The notes beneath the pieces were generated by a model. It had not been told where the DNA came from, did not search any database, and saw only the letters and a list, made by a program, of their open reading frames with translations. 64,000 nucleotides of DNA. Origin: Gracilibacillus timonensis. GTDB taxonomy: Bacteria; Bacillota; Bacilli; Bacillales; Amphibacillaceae. The DNA lies in assembly GCF_900086715.1 (NCBI RefSeq), contig NZ_FLKH01000012.1, forward strand, positions 124,001 through 188,000, written 5' to 3'. Shown piece after piece: positions 36,949 through 45,868 of the stretch; position 1 is the first letter of the stretch; each line of letters starts with the position of its first letter. The position numbers and the translations under genes were made by a program.

Positions 36949-39582
36949 GTGAAAACCTATCAATACACCAAACAAGAAGTACTTAACGAATGGAAGGCAG
37001 ATGAGAAAAATGGATTAACAGAGGCCGAAGCGAAGAAACGATTAGAGCAAGAAGGTTATAATGAAATTGCCGATCGTGAGAGTGTTCCGACATGGAAGTT
37101 ATTTTTAGAGACATTCAAAGATGCGATGGTTATCGTTCTCTTAGTGGCTGCAATTGTTCAAATCTTGCTAGGAGAAATGATTGAATCGATCATTATCTTT
37201 ATCGTTATTTTGTTAAATTCGGTAATCAGCGTTGTTCAGACGAAAAAAGCAGAAAGCTCACTAGAGGCATTGCGGGATATGTCTGCGCCAGAGGCAAAGG
37301 TGATTCGAGATGGAACAAGTGCGGTTGTGATGGCTCGGGAATTGGTGCCAGGCGATATTGTTACCTTAGAGGCGGGAGATTACATACCGGCTGATGGGCG
37401 GTTATTGGAAGCAGAATCTTTGAAAGTAAATGAAGGAATGTTAACGGGAGAATCAAATGCCGTAGAGAAAATCACCGAACCGCTAGAAGAAGAAATGTCT
37501 ATTGGAGATCAAGTCAATATGGTTTTCTCCAGTTCGCTAGTAGTGAATGGGCGAGCGAGCTTTGTCGTTACCGGAACTGGTGAGAAAGCAGAAATAGGCA
37601 AGATTGCGGAAATGATTGAAACGGCAGAAGCCAAACAGACACCTTTACAACGAAAATTGGATAATTTCAGTAAAAAACTAGGATTCGCCATTCTTGCGAT
37701 TTGTATTCTTATTTTTGCTATACAAGTGGGGCGTATCTGGTTTAGCGATGCTGACGTGGACATGACTACAGCGGTGTTAGAGGCTTTGATGTTTTCAGTA
37801 GCTATTGCGGTAGCCGCGATTCCTGAGGCATTACAATCGATTGTGACCATTGTCTTATCCGTTGGTACGAACAAAATGGCCAAACAGCATGCGATTATCA
37901 GACGACTTCCAGCCGTGGAGACATTAGGTTCCACAAGTGTGATCTGTACCGATAAGACTGGAACATTAACCAAGAATGAAATGACAGTAACGCAAGCCTA
38001 TCTTCCATTAATAGAGAGTCCATGGCAAGACAAGCAGTGGAGTCAAGCAGAACAGTTGCTGCTTTTTTCGGCTGCATTGTGTAATGATTCGTATATCAAT
38101 GAAGAGTCTAATGAAATTGGTGATCCTACAGAGATTGCTTTGATTCGTTTAGGGGAAAAATATAATCAATCGTATCAAACATTACGTGAACGTTATCCAC
38201 GTGAAGCAGAGTTACCGTTTGATTCCGATCGTAAAATGATGTCGACTGTACATACGATAGAAGGAAAACGTCTTATGCTGGTTAAGGGCGGACCGGATGT
38301 GATGCTGGAGCGTACTGATTCTGTTCTCGAAAATGGGAAAGTGACGGCGATGACGGCAGAACGACAGCAGCAATTGATCCAACAAAACGAAGCGTATTCG
38401 AACCAAGCACTTCGTGTACTCGCTTTTGCTTATAAGGAAATACCAAAAGGAAAAGAAATTTCTTTGGCAGACGAACAAGGATTAACGTTTCTAGGTTTTA
38501 CAGCGATGATTGATCCACCTCGCGATGCTGTTTATGGGGCAATTGAGGAAGCTAAGAAGGCGGGTGTTAAGCCTGTGATGATTACCGGGGACCATAAGAC
38601 AACCGCAGAGACGATTGGTCGTGATATCGGATTGATGAGAGAGGGCGATATGGCACTAACCGGTAAAGAGCTTGATCAGTTGTCCGAACAGGAATTGGAT
38701 CAAAAGCTAGAATATATCTCGGTTTATGCCAGGGTTTCACCAGAAAATAAAATTCGTATTGTGAAGGCATGGCAACGCAAGAATCAAATCACGGCGATGA
38801 CCGGAGACGGTGTCAACGATGCACCTGCCCTTAAACAAGCCGATATTGGTATTGGAATGGGAAGTGGTACGGATGTAGCGAAAGACGCTGCTGCCATGGT
38901 CTTAACGGATGATAATTTTGTTTCTATTGTCAAGGCGGTTAGTGTAGGGCGTACGGTATTTGATAATATCAAAAAATCGATTGCGTATCTATTTGCTGGG
39001 AATCTAGGGGCAATTATAGCGATTGTGTTTGCCGTTCTGATGAACTGGGCCAATCCTTTTACCGCTCTGCAGCTCTTGTTTATTAATCTGGTCAATGATT
39101 CCCTGCCTGCGATAGCATTGGGAATGGAAAAATCAGAACCAAATGTTATGAAACGAAAGCCACGTAAAATCGATGAAGGCATCTTTGCCGGTGGAACACT
39201 GCAATCGGTTATCCTGCGTGGGGTGCTAATTGCTGCAGCTGTTATTACGGCTCATTATATTGGACTTCAGCATTCAGATGAAATGGGCGTGGCGATGGCC
39301 TTTAGTGTGCTAATCTTATCGCGAACGCTGCAGACTTTCCCAGCAAGATCCAACGTACAGACGGCTATTGGCGCTGGCTTTTTCCAAAATAAATATGTCT
39401 TAGGTGCCGTTATCGTAGGATTCTTATTATATGCACTGACGATGATGCCATTTGCCCGGGGAGTATTTCAGATTCCAGATACATTCGGTTGGGCAGAAGG
39501 CTTGCTTGCCTTTGGACTAGCGCTTGGCAGTATGGTTTTAATGGAAGTGTTCAAGCTGATTCGAGTAAAAAGCAAATCCTAA
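36949..39582 (+). CDS. Calcium-type P-type ATPase (SERCA-like)
   Basis: 877 residues. Pumps a divalent cation, most likely Ca2+, out of the cell. P-type motifs in order: TGES in the actuator domain (GMLTGESNAVEK), the phosphorylated Asp335 in CTDKTGTLTKNEMT, KGGPDVMLERT in the nucleotide domain and MTGDGVNDAPALKQADIG at the hinge (Asp620). AIPEALQSIVTIVLSVG in helix M4 and the LLFINLVNDSLPAIALG block in M6 match the Ca2+ pumps of the LMCA1 type. Ten membrane helices. The start is GTG 36949 with GGGAGG 8 nt upstream; eight codons upstream are open. Confidence 0.93.
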   Translation: MKTYQYTKQEVLNEWKADEKNGLTEAEAKKRLEQEGYNEIADRESVPTWKLFLETFKDAMVIVLLVAAIVQILLGEMIESIIIFIVILLNSVISVVQTKKAESSLEALRDMSAPEAKVIRDGTSAVVMARELVPGDIVTLEAGDYIPADGRLLEAESLKVNEGMLTGESNAVEKITEPLEEEMSIGDQVNMVFSSSLVVNGRASFVVTGTGEKAEIGKIAEMIETAEAKQTPLQRKLDNFSKKLGFAILAICILIFAIQVGRIWFSDADVDMTTAVLEALMFSVAIAVAAIPEALQSIVTIVLSVGTNKMAKQHAIIRRLPAVETLGSTSVICTDKTGTLTKNEMTVTQAYLPLIESPWQDKQWSQAEQLLLFSAALCNDSYINEESNEIGDPTEIALIRLGEKYNQSYQTLRERYPREAELPFDSDRKMMSTVHTIEGKRLMLVKGGPDVMLERTDSVLENGKVTAMTAERQQQLIQQNEAYSNQALRVLAFAYKEIPKGKEISLADEQGLTFLGFTAMIDPPRDAVYGAIEEAKKAGVKPVMITGDHKTTAETIGRDIGLMREGDMALTGKELDQLSEQELDQKLEYISVYARVSPENKIRIVKAWQRKNQITAMTGDGVNDAPALKQADIGIGMGSGTDVAKDAAAMVLTDDNFVSIVKAVSVGRTVFDNIKKSIAYLFAGNLGAIIAIVFAVLMNWANPFTALQLLFINLVNDSLPAIALGMEKSEPNVMKRKPRKIDEGIFAGGTLQSVILRGVLIAAAVITAHYIGLQHSDEMGVAMAFSVLILSRTLQTFPARSNVQTAIGAGFFQNKYVLGAVIVGFLLYALTMMPFARGVFQIPDTFGWAEGLLAFGLALGSMVLMEVFKLIRVKSKS

Positions 39583-39614
39583 GATGTAATGCATGTAGTT
39601 GACATAATCTGAGA

Positions 39615-39721
39615 TTGTCCGGAAAAAGGTTGAAACCGTCCGGAAAACGAACGAAACTGTCAAGAAAAAAGCTGAAAAAGATGTCAGTAAAGAGAACAAA
39701 CCGTCCGGAAGACGAGGTTTT
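39615..39721. repeat. 21-bp imperfect tandem repeat, about five units
   Basis: Units start at 39615, 39636, 39657, 39678 (23 bp) and 39701, around the core CCGTCCGGAAAACGAACGAAA. It begins 33 bp after the ATPase stop and does not form a protein family in any frame. Confidence 0.7.
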
Positions 39722-39834
39722 ACGCTCAAATGGATTGCTACAGGAATAGCAGCCGCTGAAAAAATAGGATTTTCTTTCATTTCTGACAGAGAAAATAGTA
39801 TAATGGGGGATAAGTAGAGAAAGGGGTAGTCATC

Positions 39835-40677
39835 ATGATGAACGCACTGGTTTTACAATCTGATTTTGGCCTGGAAGATGGCGCAGTAAGTGCAATGAAA
39901 GGTGTTGCACACAACGTTAGCAAACTGATTTCTATATATGACAACACCCATGATATCCCGCCATTTGATATTTGGGCTGGGTCTTACCGCTTATTACAGA
40001 CGATAGGTTATTGGCCAGAGAGCACCGTTTTTGTATCTGTCGTTGATCCTGGGGTTGGATCAGAAAGAAAAAGCGTTGTCGCTCAAACCAATAATAATCA
40101 ATATATCGTAACGCCAGATAATGGCACCTTAACCCATGTCCATCAAAAAGTAGGTATTAAACAGATGCGGGAAATTGATGAAAACCTAAATAGGCTGCCC
40201 AAGTCCGGTGCGTCTCATACCTTTCATGGTCGCGATATATATGCCTATACAGGGGCTCGCTTGGCTGCTGGTGTCATCAGCTTTCAAGAAGTAGGCAGAG
40301 AATTAGATTTGGCTGATATAGAGCAATTAACTTTTTATGAACCGGAAAAAACGGACAACATGATTAGAGGAACCATTGATATTCTCGATGTGCGCTTTGG
40401 TAACCTGTGGACCAATATCAGCAGGGAGCTCTTTCTGTCATTAGGTATTCATTATGGAGATGCGATTGAAATCGAAATTGTCAATGATATCAGGAGGATG
40501 TACCGGAACAGTATGACGTTCGGCCGTTCTTTTGCAGCAATTCAGCTCGGGGAGCCCGTGCTGTATGTCAATTCATTAGATAACATGGCAGTAGCCATTA
40601 ATCAAGGCTCTTTTGCCAGGGCCCATAATATTGGAACAGGATCCAACTGGCATATTTATATCAAGCGGATAGATTAA
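39835..40677 (+). CDS. S-adenosyl-L-methionine hydroxide adenosyltransferase (DUF62 family)
   Basis: 280 residues. Members use water to split SAM into adenosine and methionine; the family also contains the chlorinase and fluorinase. Motifs: LQSDFGLEDGAVSAMKGV at the N-terminus, VSVVDPGVGSERKSVV, YIVTPDNGTLTHV, HTFHGRDIYAYTGARLA, and FGNLWTNIS in the C-terminal domain, all as in the hydrolase branch. No halide-specific loop is apparent. The ATG pair at 39835/39838 follows AAAGGGG. It is followed after 16 bp by ctaB, so the two are probably co-transcribed. Confidence 0.9.
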   Translation: MMNALVLQSDFGLEDGAVSAMKGVAHNVSKLISIYDNTHDIPPFDIWAGSYRLLQTIGYWPESTVFVSVVDPGVGSERKSVVAQTNNNQYIVTPDNGTLTHVHQKVGIKQMREIDENLNRLPKSGASHTFHGRDIYAYTGARLAAGVISFQEVGRELDLADIEQLTFYEPEKTDNMIRGTIDILDVRFGNLWTNISRELFLSLGIHYGDAIEIEIVNDIRRMYRNSMTFGRSFAAIQLGEPVLYVNSLDNMAVAINQGSFARAHNIGTGSNWHIYIKRID

Positions 40678-40693
40678 GTTAAGGAGTTATTGC

Positions 40694-41563
40694 ATGAGTA
40701 GTTGGTGGAAAGAATTTAATAGTCTGTTTAAGCGATTCGTACTCATCGCCAATGTGTTACCTGTCTTCTTTGGTTTCATGATAGCTAGCAGATATTACGG
40801 GATTGCTTTTTCAGATTATTGGTTGGAATTTGTATTATTAACGGTTGGAAGCTTCTTGTTGATTGCTGGTGCACTGACGTTAAACAATTGGCTGGAAGCA
40901 GACGTAGATAAATTAATGGAGCGGACAAAAAATCGTCCTACTGTTACAGGCACACTATCTTTACGAACGATTTTAGCGATTGGTATCTTACTGAGTGTAG
41001 CTGGTCAGATCCTGTTGTTTTTGATTAATTTGGAAGTAGCCTTCTATGGTTTTATTGGCTGGTATACGTATATTGTGGTCTATACGATTTGGACCAAAAG
41101 AAGAGTCACGTGGAATACGCAAATTGGCAGTGTGTCAGGAGCGGTTACTCCACTGATGGGTTGGGCCGTAATTGATACGGCATGGCACCCTATTCCACTT
41201 GCTTTATTTATAATAATGTTTCTTTGGCAAATGCCACATACGTACGCGATTGCCATTCGTAAGTTTGATGATTATGCCCGTGCTGGCTTGCAGATGCTTC
41301 CCGTAGTAAAGGGATATGAAGTGACCATCCGGCGTAATTTTGTCTATATTGCCTTGTTGCTGGCGGTGCCATTCTTCGTACCCGGCTTTTCACCCTTTTT
41401 TTATATAGGGATTACCGTGTTAAACCTGGTTTGGCTAAGTATTGCTTTCTATGGTTGGAAGGCAGATTCGCTGCTTAAGTGGGCTAATCTGTTGTTTGCC
41501 AGTTCCTTGGCATATTTGATGACAGTGTTTGTGCTATTTCTAGTCTGGGTGCCTCAGAACTAA
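40694..41563 (+). CDS. ctaB: Protoheme IX farnesyltransferase (heme O synthase)
   Basis: Adds a farnesyl chain to heme b to make heme O for terminal oxidases. 289 residues with about nine membrane helices of the UbiA prenyltransferase fold. The Mg-diphosphate motif reads NNWLEADVDKLMERTKNRPT (the canonical NDYxDxxxD-type site), and the second block YTIWTKRRVTWNTQIGSVSG followed by LMGWAV is diagnostic for CyoE/CtaB. AAGGAGTT precedes the ATG. It is not beside ctaA or ctaCDEF here, so a second copy elsewhere is possible. Confidence 0.92.
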   Translation: MSSWWKEFNSLFKRFVLIANVLPVFFGFMIASRYYGIAFSDYWLEFVLLTVGSFLLIAGALTLNNWLEADVDKLMERTKNRPTVTGTLSLRTILAIGILLSVAGQILLFLINLEVAFYGFIGWYTYIVVYTIWTKRRVTWNTQIGSVSGAVTPLMGWAVIDTAWHPIPLALFIIMFLWQMPHTYAIAIRKFDDYARAGLQMLPVVKGYEVTIRRNFVYIALLLAVPFFVPGFSPFFYIGITVLNLVWLSIAFYGWKADSLLKWANLLFASSLAYLMTVFVLFLVWVPQN

Positions 41564-41565
41564 AC

Positions 41566-41601
41566 AAAACGGGATCAGCTCTATCAGGCCGGTCCCGTTT
41601 T
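41566..41601. terminator. Bidirectional terminator between ctaB and the PepSY gene
   Basis: AAAACGGGA (41566-41574) and TCCCGTTTT (41593-41601) form a perfect 9-bp stem with T tracts on both strands, between convergent genes. Confidence 0.85.
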
Positions 41602-41609
41602 GATAATGA

Positions 41610-42407
41610 TTAATCATTATGATAATCTCGTGAGATAGAAACAATTTCGCCCGTGTAGGCGTCGATATCTAAATCAATCTCTGCTTCACTTGTGGTCACT
41701 TCTATTTCATAATATTGACGGCCATCATCTTCGTCAAAATCTAAGTCAGTAATCTCGCCATCATACTCTTCTAATGCAATATTAGATGCTTCATCGGCTG
41801 AAAGTAGAGCTTCATTACCTTGTTGCGTCTGATCATGGCGATCTTCTGATTTTGTGATAATTTCTCCGCTGTATGCGTCAATCTCTAATTCGATTTCTGC
41901 TTCATCCGTGAGCATTTCTATGTCGTAATATTGACGACCATCATCACCATCAAAATCTAAGTCAATAACCTCACCATCATATTCCTCTTGAGCAATGGCA
42001 GTGACTTCCTCTGTAGAAAGGCGTTCGTTGTTGCTGTTCTCTTGTTGAGTGTTATTTCCATCATTATTTCCTTCTGTTTCTTGATTGTTGCTGTTGTCCG
42101 CCTGCTGTACCATATCTTCATCTAACTCTAAGATATCACCTGTTTCTGCATCGATGGTTAGATCATATAGACGATCATCACCCTGAATCTTGATTTCATA
42201 AACTTGTTTGTTATCTTCTCTGTCCTGTTTTAATTCAACAATTTCTCCTGAGTATTGGTTGGTAGCTATTTCGGTTGCTTCTTCCTCTGTCATCATCGCA
42301 CTGGCTGGACTGCTGTTAAATTGCCAAATCGCAAAGGCAGCACCAATGATAATGAGACTCCCTACAATGATTAAGAACTTCTTGTGTTGTAATAATTTTT
42401 GTTTCAT
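41610..42407 (-). CDS. Membrane-anchored protein with three PepSY domains
   Basis: 265 residues: a short basic N-terminus, one membrane helix (about 10-30), then an exported acidic region with three PepSY repeats (about 38-99, 128-191 and 199-265). Repeats two and three share RQYYDIE/RQYYEIE and EIDLDIDAY-like runs; an Asn/Gln-rich linker separates one and two. PepSY domains are thought to restrain peptidases or bind wall components. The ATG follows GGAGGAGATAAC. The gene is next to a two-component system and on the same strand, recalling ykoGHIJ of B. subtilis, where PepSY proteins follow the regulators. Confidence 0.9.
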   Translation of the reverse strand: MKQKLLQHKKFLIIVGSLIIIGAAFAIWQFNSSPASAMMTEEEATEIATNQYSGEIVELKQDREDNKQVYEIKIQGDDRLYDLTIDAETGDILELDEDMVQQADNSNNQETEGNNDGNNTQQENSNNERLSTEEVTAIAQEEYDGEVIDLDFDGDDGRQYYDIEMLTDEAEIELEIDAYSGEIITKSEDRHDQTQQGNEALLSADEASNIALEEYDGEITDLDFDEDDGRQYYEIEVTTSEAEIDLDIDAYTGEIVSISRDYHND

Positions 42408-42567
42408 GTTATCTCCTCCATATCTTTTGTTAATTCTACTATACCCCAGCAAAATGAAGGAGCGCTGAGAGAAAAATGAGAAAATGATGAGAGTCTACTG
42501 AGCATTTTCTCAAGACTAGGTCCGTCATTGGTGGTTCAAATGCATTGAACCCATCATAGATCTGAAA

Positions 42568-43923
42568 CTATCTTGGCAAATGAATCGTAAAGGTAGAACC
42601 TTCATTGATCGCTGAATCAATCGTTATCGTTCCGCCATGTCCGTGTACGATTTGATAACATATCGCTAGCCCCAAACCAGTTCCGCCGGCTTTACGACTT
42701 CTAGCTTTATCCACACGGTAAAAACGTTCAAAAATGTGTTCCTTATCTTGTTCAGATAATCCTTCTCCACAATCGGTAATAGAAATAGTTAGCGTTGTCT
42801 CCGTACTGTCCGTTTCTACAAGCACTTTGTCATCACTATACTTACAGGCATTATCGATTAAAATATAGATCGCTTGATGAATTTTATGTTTATCACCGGA
42901 ATAGCGGAGATCAGCCTCTGTCTTGTTTCGATAATGAATCTCCCTCTGATAGGTGGTGGAAAGGGAGCGGATCGACTCACGTATCAGCTGACTTAGATCT
43001 ATTTCTTCAAATAATAAGTCTGCTTGATTTTGATTTTTGGCAAGAGTCAACATCTGTTCTGTCAGGTGTTTCATACGTTCCGATTCAGATAAAATGGTTT
43101 CCGTTGCTTCCTCTAATAATTCTGGACGATCTTTTGCCCGTCGTTGTAATAATTCAGCATAACTCGTAATAACGGATAGAGGAGTACGCAATTCATGGGA
43201 AGCGTCCGACACAAAACGTTCTTGCTTGCCAATATTTTCTTCTACTCGATCAATCATGGCATTGTAGGCTTTCTGCATCTCGGTGATTTCATCTTGAGTT
43301 TTTCCTTTAAGCCTTAGCTTTTCCCATTTGCCGTTCTTCGGATTGTCCTTCATTTCATTGGTTAGTAATCGAATCGGCTTGGTCATAAAACCAGCAAGTA
43401 AATAGGCTACCAAAAGTGTTGGTATCAATAGAACCCCAGTCGTTGCCAAAAGGACGATTTGTAGTGTTTGTAAGGTGTCTGCCGTTTCATATAATGCCTC
43501 ACTTACTTGCAAGGTTACAATCGATCCATCTTCCCAAATTAACGGTTTAGACACCTGCATATAAAGTAGTCCATCTTCCCTTTGATGCAGGTTTTGTGTT
43601 TCCGTCGTCGTGTATTCATAAGGCCACTCCGTAAATGAACTATCTGTGGAGACATCATAAATAGGGTCAGAGGCCTCTTCAGAGATAATCCGAATCATCC
43701 CATTGGCTGGTAAAAAGGCCTTGAGCAATTCATTGATATCAACGTTGTCTGTGGTATTTTCAGCAAATACACTCATAATATTAGCAGTTTCTTGCTGTAG
43801 CCGATTCATTTCATTATTATGTGCTTGATTTTCGTACATGAGGTAAATCGCGCTATTGATAAGTAAAACAACTACCAGGATAAAACCGGTTAATATAAGC
43901 TGAAATTTCGTCCGCAGTTTCAT
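42568..43923 (-). CDS. Two-component sensor histidine kinase
   Basis: 451 residues. Two membrane helices (about 8-29 and 154-179) flank an extracellular sensor of about 125 residues; a HAMP segment (about 180-230) leads to the HisKA domain with His243 in FVSDASHELRTPLS. The HATPase domain shows the N box (LIDNACKYSDD), the G1 box (DCGEGLSEQD) and the G2 box (GGTGLGLAI). YkoH/ArlS-like class. Overlaps the regulator stop by 4 bases. The extracellular signal is unknown. Confidence 0.93.
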   Translation of the reverse strand: MKLRTKFQLILTGFILVVVLLINSAIYLMYENQAHNNEMNRLQQETANIMSVFAENTTDNVDINELLKAFLPANGMIRIISEEASDPIYDVSTDSSFTEWPYEYTTTETQNLHQREDGLLYMQVSKPLIWEDGSIVTLQVSEALYETADTLQTLQIVLLATTGVLLIPTLLVAYLLAGFMTKPIRLLTNEMKDNPKNGKWEKLRLKGKTQDEITEMQKAYNAMIDRVEENIGKQERFVSDASHELRTPLSVITSYAELLQRRAKDRPELLEEATETILSESERMKHLTEQMLTLAKNQNQADLLFEEIDLSQLIRESIRSLSTTYQREIHYRNKTEADLRYSGDKHKIHQAIYILIDNACKYSDDKVLVETDSTETTLTISITDCGEGLSEQDKEHIFERFYRVDKARSRKAGGTGLGLAICYQIVHGHGGTITIDSAINEGSTFTIHLPR

Positions 43924-44606
43924 GAAATGCCGTCCTTAATCGTGTAGCCAACGCCACGTACTGTCTGAATCGTTTCCGTGCTAAAAGGTTTATCAATTTT
44001 ATTACGCAGATAGCGAATGTAGACGTCTACCACATTGGTATCTCCAGCGTACTCGAATCCCCATACCTGATCAAGCAGTTGATCACGGTTAAACACCTGG
44101 TTTTTGTTTTTTAACAGGAAAACAAGCAAATTATATTCTCTTGGTGTCAGCTCAATTGCAGTGTCCTCTCGATAAATATCCCGAGACGATAAGTTGACAG
44201 ATAACCCCTGATGACTAAGCTGTTCAACGGAATTATTTGCGGGAACGGTTTGTCGCAATTGCGCTCGAATCCTAGCAAGTAATTCTTCTGTCTGAAATGG
44301 TTTGGTCAGATAATCATTAGCCCCTAAATCTAACCCAGATACCTTATCGTGTACCTCATCTCGTGCCGTTAATAGAATAATGGGGGTGGCTTGATTTTGC
44401 TTACGATAACGTCGCAGCAATTCCATTCCGCTCATACCTGGAAGCATAATGTCTAAAAGAATCAAATCAAAATTTTCCGATTGCAACAGCTGGAATGCCT
44501 GCTGTCCATCTAAAGCAATAGAGGTTTGATAATCCTCATAACCTAACTCCAATTCAAGTACGCGTGCTAGTTTTTCTTCATCTTCTACGATTAGTATATG
44601 CGTCAT
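43920..44606 (-). CDS. OmpR-family response regulator
   Basis: 228 residues. The receiver domain (1-115) has phospho-acceptor Asp52 in LILLDIMLPGMSG, acidic residues near the N-terminus (IVEDEEK) and the LTKPFQTEEL lysine. The C-terminal winged helix ends with NVVDVYIRYLRNKID and TVRGVGYTI. AAGGAGG lies 7 nt before the ATG. It is the first gene of a regulator-kinase pair followed by the PepSY gene, which is its likely target. YkoG/ArlR-like. Confidence 0.94.
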   Translation of the reverse strand: MTHILIVEDEEKLARVLELELGYEDYQTSIALDGQQAFQLLQSENFDLILLDIMLPGMSGMELLRRYRKQNQATPIILLTARDEVHDKVSGLDLGANDYLTKPFQTEELLARIRAQLRQTVPANNSVEQLSHQGLSVNLSSRDIYREDTAIELTPREYNLLVFLLKNKNQVFNRDQLLDQVWGFEYAGDTNVVDVYIRYLRNKIDKPFSTETIQTVRGVGYTIKDGIS

Positions 44607-44650
44607 CGGACAGCCTCCTTTTCTCTAATATAGCATATCCTGTTAATAAA

Positions 44651-44682
44651 AGAAAAAGCCCTGTAATTATGAATACAGAGGC
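44651..44682 (-). terminator. Terminator of the LacI-type gene
   Basis: On the minus strand AGCCTCTGT pairs with ACAGGGCT (one bulged base) and is followed by TTTTTCTTTT. The stem includes the last codons of the gene. Confidence 0.75.
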
Positions 44683-45692
44683 TTTGTCGAAGAACGATAT
44701 TTAATTTCATAAGGTACGATAATCCGTTTAGCAGGTTCTTCCTTGTTTTTGGTTTGCTCAATTAAGCAGCGTGCCGATTGAAACCCGAGTTGATAAATAT
44801 TAATATCTACTGTGGTGAGCGGGGGATGAGTAATCTCCGATAAATAAAGGTTATTAAAGGAAGTTAAGGAGACATCCTCCGGGCATTGCAGTCCAATTTC
44901 CTTGATGGCGTGGATAACCCCAAGTGTCATAAGATCATCTGATACGACCAATCCGGTAGGAGGGTGGTCTAAGGCAAAGAGCTTCTCAACAGCTTCGGTC
45001 CCTCCAGATTTAAGAAATTCGGTATGAACGATATAATCATCGGATAAAGGTAGATTATTTTCCCGAATGGCAGAGCGAAAGCCATTCAGTCGTTCTTGGG
45101 TAACGGTTAGTTCCAGAGATCCTCCAATAAAACCAAGGTGTTGATGTCCCATGTCAATCAAATGCTTAGCTAATTCCTGACTTGCTTTGAAGTTGTTATT
45201 ATCGACATAAGTGATTTCGCTTTCATCTTTAGAGGGCTTGCCGACAATGACAAAAGGGAAGTTCTCCTCCATAAGAAATTGCTGGACAGGGTCGTTATTG
45301 CGTGAATAAAGTAAAATAAGTCCATCCACCCGATGTCCATTCACCATTCGCTGCACTTCTTCGAAGGTAGTCTCATCATTTTCGCCAGTAGAAACATATA
45401 AAGAATATTCCAATTCATGGGCAAATGCCCCGATCCCGCGTAATACTTCGGGAAAAAAAGGGTTCTGCAATGCTTTATCGGCAGAAGAGGGCATAATCAC
45501 ACCGATCGCCTGGGAAGATCGTACTGCCAGGTTTCGCGCATTGATATTGGGATGATAGCCAAGTTCCTTCATGGCTTTACGTACACGTTTTTTTGTATTC
45601 AAACTAATTCTGGAACTATCTGCAATTACTCTTGAAACAGTAGACGGGGCAACCCCAGCCTTTTTTGCGACATCTTTAATCGTTGCGGCCAT
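44667..45692 (-). CDS. LacI-family repressor of the maltodextrin genes (MalR-like)
   Basis: 341 residues: a LacI HTH (TIKDVAKKAGVAPSTVSRVI, residues about 4-24), the hinge helix (NARNLAVRSSQAIGVIMPSS), and a periplasmic-binding-protein-like effector domain (RVDGLILLYSRNNDPV, LAKHLIDMGHQHLGFIGG). It resembles MalR proteins that release DNA on maltose or maltodextrin. It lies just downstream of malEFG on the same strand. AAACGATTG-core dyads before malE, the GH13 gene and the amylopullulanase gene are the likely operators. Confidence 0.85.
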   Translation of the reverse strand: MAATIKDVAKKAGVAPSTVSRVIADSSRISLNTKKRVRKAMKELGYHPNINARNLAVRSSQAIGVIMPSSADKALQNPFFPEVLRGIGAFAHELEYSLYVSTGENDETTFEEVQRMVNGHRVDGLILLYSRNNDPVQQFLMEENFPFVIVGKPSKDESEITYVDNNNFKASQELAKHLIDMGHQHLGFIGGSLELTVTQERLNGFRSAIRENNLPLSDDYIVHTEFLKSGGTEAVEKLFALDHPPTGLVVSDDLMTLGVIHAIKEIGLQCPEDVSLTSFNNLYLSEITHPPLTTVDINIYQLGFQSARCLIEQTKNKEEPAKRIIVPYEIKYRSSTKPLYS

Positions 45693-45807
45693 TATTTCTC
45701 ATCCTTTGGTTGTTATAGTGCTTCGTTCTCATACGTGTCTTCGTTTTGTAATATAGTTGTTATGGCTTTATTATAGGACATATACAGAGAAATGAAAACT
45801 TTAAATC

Positions 45808-45855
45808 AAAAAAAGCAAGAATAATGCTAATCATATAGCATATTCTCGCTTTTTA
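45808..45855 (-). terminator. Terminator of the malEFG operon
   Basis: A long stem with small internal loops: AAAAAGC, AGAATA and TGCTA on the left (45810-45829) pair with TAGCA, TATTCT and GCTTTTT on the right (45836-45854). T tracts lie on both strands; on the minus strand it is directly after malG. Confidence 0.8.
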
Positions 45856-45868
45856 GTGGTGTGCAACG

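Noticed and set aside
39538-39780. 80-codon minus-strand frame downstream of the ATPase
   Set aside because: It is a translation of the 21-bp tandem repeat with no start signal.
44667-45692. LacI protein as a CcpA homologue
   Set aside because: CcpA is not normally tied to a mal operon, and the effector domain looks like MalR; the position supports a local repressor.
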